A stretch of 64,000 nucleotides of DNA. Source: Geomobilibacter sp964432205. Its GTDB lineage: Bacteria > Desulfobacterota > Desulfuromonadia > Geobacterales > DSM-12255. Positions 1 to 8,476 of this stretch are shown here, piece after piece; position 1 is the stretch's first letter, and each line of letters starts with the position of its first letter. The notes under the pieces are model-generated. The model was not told the origin of the DNA. It saw only the letters and a program-made list of their open reading frames with translations, and did no database searches. A program made the translations under genes and the position numbers. The DNA lies in contig CAYSMK010000004.1 of assembly GCA_964432205.1 (NCBI GenBank), positions 1 to 64,000 of the forward strand, read 5' to 3'.

Positions 1-53
1 ATAGTGCCGATATTTACGTGCGGCTTCTTACGCTCGAATTTCGCCTTTGCCAT
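1..53 (-). CDS. tuf: Elongation factor Tu, N-terminal fragment (cut by window edge)
   Basis: The first 17 codons read MAKAKFERKKPHVNIGT on the minus strand, the standard start of bacterial EF-Tu, the GTPase that delivers aminoacyl-tRNA to the ribosome. A strong ribosome-binding site (GGAGGAAAGCC) precedes the ATG. The rest lies outside the window. The four tRNA genes upstream on the same strand match the common tRNA(Thr-Tyr-Gly-Thr)-tuf arrangement, so they are probably co-transcribed. Confidence 0.93.
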   Translation of the reverse strand, partial: MAKAKFERKKPHVNIGT

Positions 54-134
54 TGGCTTTCCTCCCGGCTGATACTAAAATTTCAGAGTTATTCTCTGGT
101 GGCGTAGGTGACACAGAATCGCATGTTGCCAAAA

Positions 135-210
<76 letters not shown>

Positions 211-222
211 TTAGTCAACATT

Positions 223-299
223 TGGAGCGGGAAACGGGACTCGAACCCGCGACCCTCAGCTTGGAAGGCTGATGCTCTAGCCAACTGAGCTATTCCCGC
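223..299 (-). tRNA. tRNA-Gly (anticodon TCC)
   Basis: A 77-nt cloverleaf on the minus strand. The acceptor arms are GCGGGAA/TTCCCGC, the anticodon arm is TCAGC-CTTCCAA-GCTGA (anticodon TCC), the T arm carries GGTTCGAGTCC, and the 3' CCA is encoded. Confidence 0.95.
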
Positions 300-410
300 C
301 TAATTCTGCATTTTACTCTTTTGAGATGTCAGCCTTTGCCCCGGCCCCAGTTCTCACGACCCTACGGTCTCCTGGACTTCGGTGCGCACACTGCATCTCT
401 GCGGATTTTC

Positions 411-496
411 TGGTGGAGGGAGGAGGATTCGAACCTCCGAAGTCGTACGACGACAGATTTACAGTCTGTTCCCTTTGGCCGCTCGGGAATCCCTCC
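411..496 (-). tRNA. tRNA-Tyr (anticodon GTA)
   Basis: An 86-nt class II tRNA with a long variable arm. The acceptor stem is GGAGGGA/TCCCTCC with encoded ACCA, and the anticodon arm ACAGA-CTGTAAA-TCTGT gives GTA. The extra arm between the anticodon and T stems is what identifies bacterial tRNA-Tyr here. Confidence 0.95.
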
Positions 497-524
497 AGGG
501 TGAATAGGCCGTTGTTTCGTTCAG

Positions 525-600
525 TGGAGCTGGCGATGGGACTCGAACCCGCAACCTGCTGATTACAAGTCAGCTGCTCTACCAATTGAGCTACGCCAGC
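525..600 (-). tRNA. tRNA-Thr (anticodon TGT)
   Basis: A 76-nt cloverleaf. Acceptor stem GCTGGCG/CGCCAGC, anticodon arm GCTGA-CTTGTAA-TCAGC (anticodon TGT), encoded CCA. It is the first tRNA of the minus-strand cluster leading into tuf. Confidence 0.95.
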
Positions 601-663
601 AAAGCCCGCCTTTAACTGCGGACGCGAAGCGAATTCTCTATTTAAAGCATGACCACATTATTG

Positions 664-2499
664 TCAAGATTTTTTTCGTCTCTTGTTATTAAATGCCCTG
701 CCGGCGTCGACTCCCCTTTGCCCGGGAGGGGCCGGTTGCACCTGCCCCCCATCCAGGAGCCGCGCCGCATCGCTCTCCCGGCCGGCAGCCCGCAACGCCT
801 CGAGCACCTGTAGCCGCTCAGCCGGAAGGTGCCAGAGAAGCAGCGCCTTCTGCCGGCGTTTCTCTTTGTCGCTTTTGGCCACATGCACCGCTTCTCCCGT
901 AAAGGGGTCGATGCCGGTGTGGTAGATACAGGTGGCAACGGTGCCGGGCGTAGGGGTAAAGTCCTGAACCTGCTCCACGCGGATATTCAGCTGTTTCAGC
1001 ATGAGTGCGAGGTCAACCATATCACCAAGGGTGCAGCCGGGATGACCGGAGATGAAATATGGCACCACCGCCTGCCGCTTGCCGATCCTGGCACTTTCCT
1101 GCCGGAACAGTTCCAGGAACGTCCGGAATGCCGCCCCGCCGGGCTTGCGCATCAACCTGGTCACCCGCTCCACCAGGTGTTCCGGCGCCACCTTCAAGAG
1201 CCCCCCCACCTGATGTGCCAGAAGCTCGCGAAAATATGCCGGCTGCCTCGACAGGAGGTCATAGCGGATACCGGAAGCCACCGCAGTGTGGCGCACCCCC
1301 TTGACTTGGCGCGCCTTGGCCAGCAGCCTGGCACCCTCACCGTCCGGCACCCCCAGGTGCGGACAGATGGCCGGAAAAAGGCAACTCTGCCGTTGGCACC
1401 CACTCCCACCGTCGGGACCGGTACAGCGCATGCCGTACATATTGGCGGTCGGTCCACCGATATCGCTGACACTGCCGCGGAACCAGGGGGCTGCCGCCAG
1501 CCGGCCGATCTCCTCCAGCACCGATGCCTCGCTGCGCGACTGGATCAGCTTCCCCTGGTGATGGGTGATGGCACAAAAGGCGCAGCCGCCGCTGCACCCC
1601 CGGTGCGTCGTTATGGATGCCTTGATCTGCTCCCAGGCCGGAATCGGCTTTTGGTACGCAGGATGGGGGAGCCTGGTGAACGGCAGGGCGTAGACCCGGT
1701 CCAGGTCCCTGGTGGCAAGCGGACGCGCAGGTGGATTGCACACGAGCCAGCGCTCAGCGTGTCGCTGCACCAGCGGTTTGCCGCAGGGATGCTGTTCGAG
1801 AGCGGTACGACGGAATGCCTCGGCATATTTCAGGGTATCGCTAGCGACCTCTTCGAATGACGGGATAGCCGTTCCGTCCGGAGGGAAGTCGCGTGAGATG
1901 ACCGCCGTACCCGGCAGATCCCGGATGGCAGCGAACGGTTCGCCGCTGCGCACCCGCTCCGCCAGTTCCAGCAGCGGCCACTCGCCCATGCCGTAGACCA
2001 GCAGGTCGGCCTTGCTGTCGAAGAGGATGGAACGGCGGACCTTGTCCTCCCAGTAATCGTACTGGGCGAAACGTCGCAGTGACGCCTCGATGCCGCCGAT
2101 CACCACCGGCACATCCCGGTAGGCGGCCTTGCAGCACGACGTATAGACGATGGTCGCCCGGTTCGGACGGGCACCGTGGCGATTGCCCGGCGTATAGGCA
2201 TCGTCGTGACGCAGCTTCCTGGCCGGCGTGTAGTGGGCAACCAGGGAGTCCATGGCCCCGGCGGAGACCGAAAAAAAGAGTCGCGGCCGGCCGAGCAGGG
2301 TAAAGGCGTCCGGGCTTCGCCAATCGGGTTGCGCAATGATCCCCACCCGGAAACCGTGCGCCTCCAGCCAGCGGGCCAGAAGCGGCACCCCGAAGGCAGG
2401 ATGGTCGATGTAGGCATCACCGGTGACAAAGATGACGTCCAGCTCGGTCCAGCCACGCTGCCGAACCTCTTCGGGCGTTATTGGGATAAAGGACGACAT
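664..2499 (-). CDS. ygiQ: YgiQ family radical SAM protein (UPF0313)
   Basis: A 611-residue protein starting MSSFIPITPEEV. It matches the YgiQ/UPF0313 family, large radical SAM proteins of unknown substrate, probably cytosolic. The [4Fe-4S] motif CSGGCAFC (C302, C306, C309) sits in the expected HRGCSGGCAFC context, after an N-terminal region with the family's GDAYIDHPAFG segment. The gene starts only 11 bases after argC stops and has a poor ribosome-binding site of its own, suggesting translational coupling. The family assignment is strong; the reaction is not known. Confidence 0.92.
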   Translation of the reverse strand: MSSFIPITPEEVRQRGWTELDVIFVTGDAYIDHPAFGVPLLARWLEAHGFRVGIIAQPDWRSPDAFTLLGRPRLFFSVSAGAMDSLVAHYTPARKLRHDDAYTPGNRHGARPNRATIVYTSCCKAAYRDVPVVIGGIEASLRRFAQYDYWEDKVRRSILFDSKADLLVYGMGEWPLLELAERVRSGEPFAAIRDLPGTAVISRDFPPDGTAIPSFEEVASDTLKYAEAFRRTALEQHPCGKPLVQRHAERWLVCNPPARPLATRDLDRVYALPFTRLPHPAYQKPIPAWEQIKASITTHRGCSGGCAFCAITHHQGKLIQSRSEASVLEEIGRLAAAPWFRGSVSDIGGPTANMYGMRCTGPDGGSGCQRQSCLFPAICPHLGVPDGEGARLLAKARQVKGVRHTAVASGIRYDLLSRQPAYFRELLAHQVGGLLKVAPEHLVERVTRLMRKPGGAAFRTFLELFRQESARIGKRQAVVPYFISGHPGCTLGDMVDLALMLKQLNIRVEQVQDFTPTPGTVATCIYHTGIDPFTGEAVHVAKSDKEKRRQKALLLWHLPAERLQVLEALRAAGRESDAARLLDGGQVQPAPPGQRGVDAGRAFNNKRRKKS

Positions 2500-2510
2500 A
2501 CGGATACTGG

Positions 2511-3551
2511 TCAGGGGAAGAGCGCCAGACCTTCCAGCCCCATGTTCTCGGGCAGGCCGGCCAAGATGTTCATGTTCTGGATCGCCTGGCCCGCGGCCCC
2601 TTTTACCAGGTTATCCAGCGCAGAGGTAACGATCACCCGACCGGTCCGCTTGTCGACTGCCAGGCCGATATCGCAGAAGTTGCTCCCGCGCACAAAGGCG
2701 CTGGAAGGGTAGCTCCCTTCGGGGAGAATCCGGACAAAGGGCTCACCGTCATAGAACTCCCGGTACAGGGCGAGGAGTTCGGCCGTGGTTGCCTCGGCCG
2801 CCAGCCGCGCGTAGATTGTGGAGACGATCCCCCGGTCCATCGGCACCAGATGCGGCGTAAAGGAAATGGTGATGGTCTCGCCCGCCAGGAGCGACAACTC
2901 CTGTTCGATCTCGGGGATGTGACGATGGACCCCGCCGACCCCGTACGGCTTGAAGCTGTCGTTCACCTCGCAGAAGAGGTTGTCCACCTTGGCACTCCGT
3001 CCGGCCCCGGACACTCCGGACTTGCTGTCGGAGATGATGGTGTCGGTCTCGACAAGCCCCTTTTGCAGCAGAGGTGCCAGCCCCAGGATGACGCTGGTGG
3101 GATAGCAGCCGGGGTTGGCCACCAGACGCGCGCCGGCAATCGCTTCCCGGCGGATCTCCGGCAGACCGTACACCGCCTCGGCCAGCAGGTCAGGGCTGGT
3201 ATGGCTCGCATACCAGGCAGCATAGGTGTCGGCATCCCGCAACCGGTAGTCGGCCGAGAGGTCGACTACCTGCTTCCCCAGACGGAGCAGGGTCGGGACC
3301 ACTGCCATGGCTGCCTGGTGGGGTAGCGCGGTGAAGACCAGATCGGCCTTTTCTGCCGCGGCCTCGGCATCCACCTTCTCCAGCACCAGATCGCACCGGT
3401 CCCGGAGGGAGGGGAATATGTCCGATATCTTCTTCCCGGCGCTCTGCTCCGAGGTAACACAGGTCACGGCCAGTTCCGGATGGGTATAGAGAAGCCGCAG
3501 CAGCTCGACCCCGGTATAGCCGCTGGCACCGATGACGGCGACGTTCAGCAT
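2511..3551 (-). CDS. argC: N-acetyl-gamma-glutamyl-phosphate reductase
   Basis: ArgC makes N-acetylglutamate semialdehyde from N-acetylglutamyl phosphate with NADPH, the third step of arginine biosynthesis. The 346-residue product starts MLNVAVIGASGYTGVELLRL, with the GxSGYTG nucleotide-binding loop at residues 8-14, and carries the catalytic cysteine in the VANPGCYPT segment. The open frame extends 85 codons upstream, but that stretch overlaps the rpsI terminator and end and lacks conservation, so the internal ATG is preferred. The gene lies between rpsI and ygiQ on the same strand. Confidence 0.96.
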   Translation of the reverse strand: MLNVAVIGASGYTGVELLRLLYTHPELAVTCVTSEQSAGKKISDIFPSLRDRCDLVLEKVDAEAAAEKADLVFTALPHQAAMAVVPTLLRLGKQVVDLSADYRLRDADTYAAWYASHTSPDLLAEAVYGLPEIRREAIAGARLVANPGCYPTSVILGLAPLLQKGLVETDTIISDSKSGVSGAGRSAKVDNLFCEVNDSFKPYGVGGVHRHIPEIEQELSLLAGETITISFTPHLVPMDRGIVSTIYARLAAEATTAELLALYREFYDGEPFVRILPEGSYPSSAFVRGSNFCDIGLAVDKRTGRVIVTSALDNLVKGAAGQAIQNMNILAGLPENMGLEGLALFP

Positions 3552-3586
3552 AATAGACCCCCATGCAATTCGTTGGACAAGATACA

Positions 3587-3620
3587 GAAAAAGGGGAAAA
3601 CCCTGACGGATTTTCCCCTT
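3587..3620 (-). terminator. Rho-independent terminator after rpsI
   Basis: On the minus strand AAGGGGAAAA pairs with TTTTCCCCTT around a 10-nt loop and runs directly into TTT. It lies 23 bases after the rpsI stop and would separate the ribosomal protein pair from argC, perhaps only partly. Confidence 0.8.
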
Positions 3621-3642
3621 GTCGACCGTATGGCCTTCAGCG

Positions 3643-4038
3643 TTAACGCTTGGAGAACTGGAAGCTCTTCCGTGCAGCGGCCTTGCCGTACTTCTTCCGT
3701 TCCTTGACGCGTGAGTCACGGGTGATGAAGCCGGCCTTCTTGAGGGTGCCACGCAGTTCGGTGTCAGCCTCGAGGAGTGCCTTGGTGATGCCGTGCTTGA
3801 TGGCACCGGCCTGACCCGAGTCGCCGCCGCCGCGGACCGTGACGTAGATGTCGAACTTGTCCACGTTCTCGGTCAATTCGAGGGGTTGCCGCACGACCAT
3901 CTTCGAAGTCTCGCGGCCGAAGTAATCGTCGAGGGACTTGCTGTTGACCATGATCTTGCCGGAGCCGGGCTTGAGCCATACCCTTGCAATGGAGGACTTG
4001 CGCTTGCCAGTACCGTAAAAACTCTTAGTTGCTGCCAT
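3643..4038 (-). CDS. rpsI: 30S ribosomal protein S9
   Basis: A 131-residue protein with the S9 core (YGTGKRKSSIARVWLKPG near the start) and the invariant C-terminal KRK/FSKR-type basic tail that reaches the ribosomal P site; here it ends FQFSKR. It follows rplM by 42 bases, the usual rplM-rpsI operon. Confidence 0.97.
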   Translation of the reverse strand: MAATKSFYGTGKRKSSIARVWLKPGSGKIMVNSKSLDDYFGRETSKMVVRQPLELTENVDKFDIYVTVRGGGDSGQAGAIKHGITKALLEADTELRGTLKKAGFITRDSRVKERKKYGKAAARKSFQFSKR

Positions 4039-4080
4039 CTGTGCTATCTCCTACGAGGAACTTTCTCGCTGTGCGATCGA

Positions 4081-4512
4081 TTAAATGTCCAGCACTTTGG
4101 GCTGTTGGGCCTTGTGCGGGTGCTCGGGACCGGCGTAAATCTTCAGCTTGCTCAGCATGTGCCGAGCCAGCTTGTTCTTGGGAAGCATTCCCTTGACCGC
4201 CTTCTTGATGACATCTTCCGGCTTTTTCTCAAGGAGCTTGCCGGCAGTGATGGTCTTGAGACCGCCCGGAAAACCGGTGTGGTGGTGATAGGCCTTGTCA
4301 GCCAGCTTGTTGCCGGTAAGAGCGATCTTGGCGGCGTTCACCACGATGACGAAGTCACCGGTGTCAACACTCGGGGTGTAGATCGGCTTTTTCTTGCCGC
4401 GCAGCACGTTGGCTATCTCGGTGGCAACCCGGCCGAGCACCTTGTTATCAACGTCAACCAGGAACCATTCCCTGGTGATATCCTCTTTTTTTGCTACCTG
4501 CGTTGTCTTCAT
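4081..4512 (-). CDS. rplM: 50S ribosomal protein L13
   Basis: A 143-residue L13, an early-assembling 23S rRNA-binding protein. The typical start (TREWFLVDVDNKVLGRVATE), the central TGDFVIVVNA segment and the AVKGMLPKNKLAR block are all present. It is first in the rplM-rpsI operon and is preceded by a good sigma-70 promoter. Confidence 0.97.
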   Translation of the reverse strand: MKTTQVAKKEDITREWFLVDVDNKVLGRVATEIANVLRGKKKPIYTPSVDTGDFVIVVNAAKIALTGNKLADKAYHHHTGFPGGLKTITAGKLLEKKPEDVIKKAVKGMLPKNKLARHMLSKLKIYAGPEHPHKAQQPKVLDI

Positions 4513-4561
4513 TGCTCCCTCACGACTGCGGTAAATAACCCGGTATCCACGGAAAGTTCGT

Positions 4562-4590
4562 AAACTAATTCATTCACCCCATCCTGTCAA
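4562..4590 (-). promoter_or_regulatory. Sigma-70 promoter for rplM-rpsI
   Basis: Minus strand: a perfect -35 TTGACA (4585-4590), a 17-bp spacer and -10 TAGTTT (4562-4567). It is about 50 bases upstream of the rplM start codon and just past the truA stop, which argues that rplM has its own promoter. Confidence 0.7.
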
Positions 4591-4629
4591 GGAAAAAAAT
4601 CCATCGCCAAAACTCTTTACGCTCTTCAC

Positions 4630-5361
4630 TCAGTAGTAAACCTCCATCAGACAAAGCCCGTGGGCCGGAGCCGTCGGACCGGCTGCGCAGCCCCGTTCCC
4701 CCAGGCAGCGGCTGACACGATCGGGCGCAAAGCGCCCCGCCCCCACCTCCACCAACGTGCCGACCATGATCCGCACCATATTCCGGAGGAAGCCGGTGCC
4801 ATACACGTCGACATGGATAAACGCCCCCTCCCGGACTATTTCCAGGGCAGTGATCCGCCGGACCGTGGTTTTGGCGGCACAACCGGTGGTACGGAACGCC
4901 GCGAAATCATGCTCCCCGACAAACAGCGCGGCTGCCTGCCGCATCCGCACAAGATCCAATGGCTTGCGCAGGTGCCAGGCATACAGGTGTGCCAATGGGG
5001 AGCGGCATTGTGCTGCCAGGATGGTGTAGCGGTAGCGCTTCCCGGTGGCATCCCGGCGCGGGTTGAACTCCGGCGCCGCCTCAACCGCCTGGCGCACGGC
5101 AATGTCCGGCGGCAAAAGCGCGTTCAGCCCGTCGCGAAAGGCCTGCACCGGCACGGCGGTTTCCGTACTGAAGGCCGCCACCATTCCCCGGGCATGCACC
5201 CCGGCATCGGTCCGTCCCGACGACGACACCCGGACAGGGTGCTTCAGCAGGCGTGCCAGGCCCTCCTCCAGCAGCTGCTGGATCGCCAGGCCGTTGGGCT
5301 GCACCTGCCAGCCGGCGTAGTTGGTGCCGTCGTATTCGATAATCAGCTTGATCGTTCGCAC
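4630..5361 (-). CDS. truA: tRNA pseudouridine(38-40) synthase
   Basis: TruA isomerises uridines 38-40 in the tRNA anticodon stem to pseudouridine. The 243-residue protein starts with a GTG (MRTIKLIIEYDGTNYAGWQ) preceded by AGGAGAG. The catalytic aspartate is in SSGRTDAGVHA near residue 52, and the C-terminal FLRNMVRIMVGTL block is typical of the family. It sits upstream of rplM on the same strand. Confidence 0.95.
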   Translation of the reverse strand: MRTIKLIIEYDGTNYAGWQVQPNGLAIQQLLEEGLARLLKHPVRVSSSGRTDAGVHARGMVAAFSTETAVPVQAFRDGLNALLPPDIAVRQAVEAAPEFNPRRDATGKRYRYTILAAQCRSPLAHLYAWHLRKPLDLVRMRQAAALFVGEHDFAAFRTTGCAAKTTVRRITALEIVREGAFIHVDVYGTGFLRNMVRIMVGTLVEVGAGRFAPDRVSRCLGERGCAAGPTAPAHGLCLMEVYY

Positions 5362-5464
5362 ATGCTCTCCTGCAGAGGCAGCCCCATCACTTTACCATAA
5401 CGAAGCACTGCCGGGTCCAAGCCGCGGTTTCGGTACATTTTCCCATTTCCATACAGTGCTGCGG

Positions 5465-5473
5465 TGCTATAAT
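5465..5473 (+). promoter_or_regulatory. Extended -10 promoter for the small ORF at 5501
   Basis: TGCTATAAT contains a perfect TATAAT hexamer (5468-5473) with a TG extension, 28 bases before the start codon at 5501. No clear -35 box is seen, as is usual for extended -10 promoters. Confidence 0.55.
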
Positions 5474-5500
5474 TTAATGAGAGGAGAGAGGTCTCTGGTC

Positions 5501-5866
5501 ATGATAGACCTCCGCATCGATACCACGCCGTACCGGCTGCTGCTGAACGCTCCCCGGGAGGAGAGAAAACCGTTACCCAAAACGTCCATACCGCTGCAGG
5601 GGACGGCAGAGAGCCCAGCGGTCAACCGGAAACGACCAGCAATCGACCCGCTGGCATTCCCCCGTCAGAACGTCAGCCCTGTCCGTGCCGCCAGCATCTA
5701 CCAGGCGAACATCCCTACGGTTATCTACACCTACCCCGTCCACGTTGCCCAGGAAGAACAATCCGACGCCGCTGGCGGCAGCGACAAGGTCCGGGGCGGA
5801 CAGGTCCATGAAGCTGTCACCATGATTCAGTACGAACCGGGCACCCTGATCGACTGCCACGCATGA
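5501..5866 (+). CDS. Hypothetical protein, 121 residues
   Basis: The function is not recognised. The reading frame begins MIDLRIDTTPYRLLLNAPRE after a purine-rich GAGGAGAGAGG stretch and an extended -10 promoter. The longer upstream frame starting at 5321 overlaps the truA start and was rejected. The product has no signal peptide or membrane segment, and it is rich in proline and polar residues, so it may be largely disordered. It is followed by a hairpin terminator, and it stands alone on the plus strand between divergent truA and the convergent end of asd. Confidence 0.55.
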   Translation: MIDLRIDTTPYRLLLNAPREERKPLPKTSIPLQGTAESPAVNRKRPAIDPLAFPRQNVSPVRAASIYQANIPTVIYTYPVHVAQEEQSDAAGGSDKVRGGQVHEAVTMIQYEPGTLIDCHA

Positions 5867-5892
5867 GTCAGCCAGGCAGCTGCACCGGAAAT

Positions 5893-5917
5893 AAAAAGCG
5901 CCCCTTGAGGAGGGGCG
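5893..5917. terminator. Bidirectional terminator between the small ORF and asd
   Basis: A 7-bp stem CGCCCCT/AGGGGCG (5899-5905 and 5911-5917) has a 5-nt loop. On the minus strand it is followed by CTTTTTATTT, ending asd; on the plus strand a shorter ACTTTTC follows. Confidence 0.75.
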
Positions 5918-5957
5918 ACTTTTCATACACCGAGATTCTTCGACAGAGAGAAAGGCT

Positions 5958-7058
5958 CTACTTCTCCAGCAGTATCCGCAGCATGCGGCGGAGCGGCTCG
6001 GCGGCCCCCCAGAGGAGTTGGTCGCCACAGGTGAAGGCCTGGACGTACTGCGGCCCCATTTTCATCTTCCGTACCCGGCCGATGGGAACCGTCAGGGTCC
6101 CGGAAACTGCCGCCGGCGTGAGGTGGGCCAGGGTATCGGCCTTGTTGTTGGGCACCAGCTTTACCCACTGGTTGTCGTTTTTGATCAGGCTTTCGATGTC
6201 GCCGAGCGGCACGTCCTTGTTCAGCTTGATGGTCATGGCCTGGCTGTGGCAGCGCATGGCACCGACCCGCACGCAGATGCCGTCCACCGGAATCGGCGAA
6301 CTGGTGCCGAGGATCTTGTTGGTCTCGGCAAACCCCTTCCACTCTTCGCGGCTCTGGCCGTCCTCGACCTCGCGATCGATCCAGGGGAGCACGTTACCGG
6401 CCAGAGGGAAGCCGAACTCCTTCTTGGGCAGGGCATCGCTCCGCAGGGTGGCCGTGACCGTACGATCGATCTCCAGAATGGCCGATGCAGGGTCCTGGAG
6501 CAGGTGGGCGACTGAGCCGTGCAGCACCCCTTTCTGGGCCAGCAGTTCGCGCATGTTGGGAGCACCGGCACCGGATGCAGCCTGATAGGTCATGGAGGAA
6601 AGCCACTCCACCAGACCGGCGCGGAACAGCCCGCCAAGGGCCATCAGCATCAGGCTGACCGTGCAGTTGCCGCCGATGAAGTCCTTGTCGCCTTTTGCCA
6701 GGGCAGCGTCGATGACGTTGCGGTTGACCGGGTCGAGGATGATGACCGCGTTGTTCTCCATCCGCAGGGTGCTGGCGGCATCGATCCAGTACCCCTGCCA
6801 CCCCTGCTTGCGCAGTTCCGGGTGTACGCTCTTCGTGTAGTCGCCACCCTGGCAGGTGATGATCACATCCAGTTTCTTCAGTTCCTCGATGTCCGAGGCG
6901 TTCTTAAGGGTCCCGGCGTTCAGCGGCGCCGGAGCACCCGCCTGGGAGGTGGAGAAAAAGACCGGCTCAAAGCCGAGGCTAAAATCTTTCTCCTCTTCCA
7001 TCCGCTGGAGGAGAACCGAACCGACCATACCGCGCCAACCGACGATTCCGACTTTCAT
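5958..7058 (-). CDS. asd: Aspartate-semialdehyde dehydrogenase
   Basis: Asd reduces aspartyl phosphate to aspartate semialdehyde, feeding lysine, diaminopimelate, threonine and methionine synthesis. The 366-residue protein is of the E. coli type, with the N-terminal MKVGIVGWRGMVGSVLLQRM dinucleotide loop and the catalytic cysteine in GGNCTVSLML near residue 134. The chosen ATG has GGAGCTAAGACT before it. A 27-codon in-frame extension runs into an intergenic repeat and is unlikely to be translated. It lies downstream of leuB on the same strand, separated by a dispersed repeat. Confidence 0.95.
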   Translation of the reverse strand: MKVGIVGWRGMVGSVLLQRMEEEKDFSLGFEPVFFSTSQAGAPAPLNAGTLKNASDIEELKKLDVIITCQGGDYTKSVHPELRKQGWQGYWIDAASTLRMENNAVIILDPVNRNVIDAALAKGDKDFIGGNCTVSLMLMALGGLFRAGLVEWLSSMTYQAASGAGAPNMRELLAQKGVLHGSVAHLLQDPASAILEIDRTVTATLRSDALPKKEFGFPLAGNVLPWIDREVEDGQSREEWKGFAETNKILGTSSPIPVDGICVRVGAMRCHSQAMTIKLNKDVPLGDIESLIKNDNQWVKLVPNNKADTLAHLTPAAVSGTLTVPIGRVRKMKMGPQYVQAFTCGDQLLWGAAEPLRRMLRILLEK

Positions 7059-7118
7059 AGTCTTAGCTCCTTTTCTTTGAATTTTGCTTCTGAATCCGTG
7101 AGTCCCTAGCGCCACCGT

Positions 7119-7290
7119 TACGCTCCGAGTGCCGCTCACACCGCCGCTGTACGGCTCATTGCGCGCCGGCCCATCAACTCGCCCTGACGGGCTCAGACAC
7201 GATGGGCCGACTATGCTTCATTTCGCCTACAGCGGCTGGTGCTCAGGCACAGTCACTCCACGGAACACTAGGTTCTCACGGATTCAGGTA
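7119..7290. repeat. Dispersed intergenic repeat, copy 1 (asd-leuB)
   Basis: This 239-base gap between leuB and asd holds no gene. Its core, 7220-7254, matches 61460-61494 at 32 of 35 positions in the same orientation, with looser similarity on both sides. The segment is GC-rich and contains short inverted pieces. Its role is unknown. Confidence 0.6.
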
Positions 7291-7297
7291 ATGTGGG

Positions 7298-8386
7298 TTA
7301 CAGCGCGGCAATGATCGCGGCGCCGATCTCTTTCGTGTTGACCAGCTTCTCGCCATCCTTGCCCTGGTAGATGTCCCTGGTCCGGTATCCCTGGTCGAGC
7401 ACCGTGGCCACGGCCTTGTCGATGGCGTCGGCCGCTTCGAGCATGCCGAAGGAAAACTTGAGCATCATGCCGGCAGAGAGGATCTGGGCGATGGGGTTGG
7501 CGATCCCCTGACCGGCGATGTCGGGCGCCGAGCCGCCGGACGGCTCGTACATGCCGAAGGTCCCCTCGGCCAGCGAGGCGGACGGGAGCATCCCCAGCGA
7601 ACCGGTCAGCATGGCCGCCTCGTCGGAGAGGATGTCGCCGAACATGTTCTCGCAGAGGATGACGTCGAACTGCTTGGGCCAACGGACCAGCTGCATGGCC
7701 GCGTTGTCCACGTACATGTGGGACAGCTCCACGTCCGGATACTCCTTGGCGATGCCGGTCACCACCTCGCGCCAGAGCACCGACGAGGAGAGGACGTTGG
7801 CCTTGTCGATGGAGCAGACCTTCTTGCCCCTTTTGCGCGCAGCCTGGAAGGCGACGTGGGTGATCCGCTCGATCTCCGGCACCGAGTAGCGCATGGTATC
7901 GTAACCGACCCGGTCGCGCCCCTGGCCGTCGATCCCTTTCGGCTGGGCAAAGTAGATGCCGCCGGTCAGCTCGCGGATGACCAGCACGTTGAACCCGCCG
8001 GCAATGACCTCTTCCTTGAGCGACGAGGCACCGGTCAGTGACGGGAAGATGATGGCCGGCCTGAGGTTGGCATAGAGGCCGAAGATCTTCCTGAGCGGCA
8101 GGAGCGCACCACGCTCCGGCTGCTCGTCCGGGGGGAGGGTTTCCCACTTGGGACCGCCGACCGAGCCGAACAGGATGGCGTCGCTGCTTTTGCAGATATT
8201 GACGGTCGTGTCGGGCAGCGCCTTCCCTTCGTTGTCGATACCGGCCCCGCCCACGTTGGCATGGGTCCGCTCGAACGTCACGTCATAGCGCTTCTCCACG
8301 GCATCCAGCACCTTGAGGGCCTCTGCCATCACCTCCGGCCCGATGCCGTCACCCGGCAGAACCGCAACCTTGTACACCTTACCCAT
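7298..8386 (-). CDS. leuB: 3-isopropylmalate dehydrogenase
   Basis: LeuB oxidises and decarboxylates 3-isopropylmalate in leucine biosynthesis. The 362-residue protein starts MGKVYKVAVLPGDGIGPEVM, has the family segment DRVGYDTMRYSVPEIERI, the SVLWREVV region, and the NAD-binding ending FEPSGGSAPDIAGQ-type block (here YEPSGGSAPDIAGQGIANP). The ribosome-binding site is GAGGATCGGG. A sigma-70 promoter lies directly upstream. The partner dehydratase genes leuC and leuD are 38 kb away in this window. Confidence 0.96.
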   Translation of the reverse strand: MGKVYKVAVLPGDGIGPEVMAEALKVLDAVEKRYDVTFERTHANVGGAGIDNEGKALPDTTVNICKSSDAILFGSVGGPKWETLPPDEQPERGALLPLRKIFGLYANLRPAIIFPSLTGASSLKEEVIAGGFNVLVIRELTGGIYFAQPKGIDGQGRDRVGYDTMRYSVPEIERITHVAFQAARKRGKKVCSIDKANVLSSSVLWREVVTGIAKEYPDVELSHMYVDNAAMQLVRWPKQFDVILCENMFGDILSDEAAMLTGSLGMLPSASLAEGTFGMYEPSGGSAPDIAGQGIANPIAQILSAGMMLKFSFGMLEAADAIDKAVATVLDQGYRTRDIYQGKDGEKLVNTKEIGAAIIAAL

Positions 8387-8425
8387 CCCGATCCTCCTCG
8401 TTGCAAAAAACCTGGAAATTTTCCG

Positions 8426-8455
8426 ATATTATTCAGCCGGCCTGCGCCTTGTCAA
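8426..8455 (-). promoter_or_regulatory. Sigma-70 promoter for leuB
   Basis: Minus strand: a perfect TTGACA (8450-8455), an 18-bp spacer and TAATAT (8426-8431), about 40 bases before the leuB start. Confidence 0.7.
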
Positions 8456-8476
8456 CAAGAAAAGGGGTTTTCCAAC

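Noticed and set aside
829..1860. 343-residue open frame opposite ygiQ
   Set aside because: It lies antisense to a conserved radical SAM gene, has no ribosome-binding site and no recognisable domain; it is a high-GC shadow frame.
5321..5500. Longer start for the 121-residue ORF
   Set aside because: The extension overlaps the truA start region and lies upstream of the promoter; the ATG at 5501 fits better.
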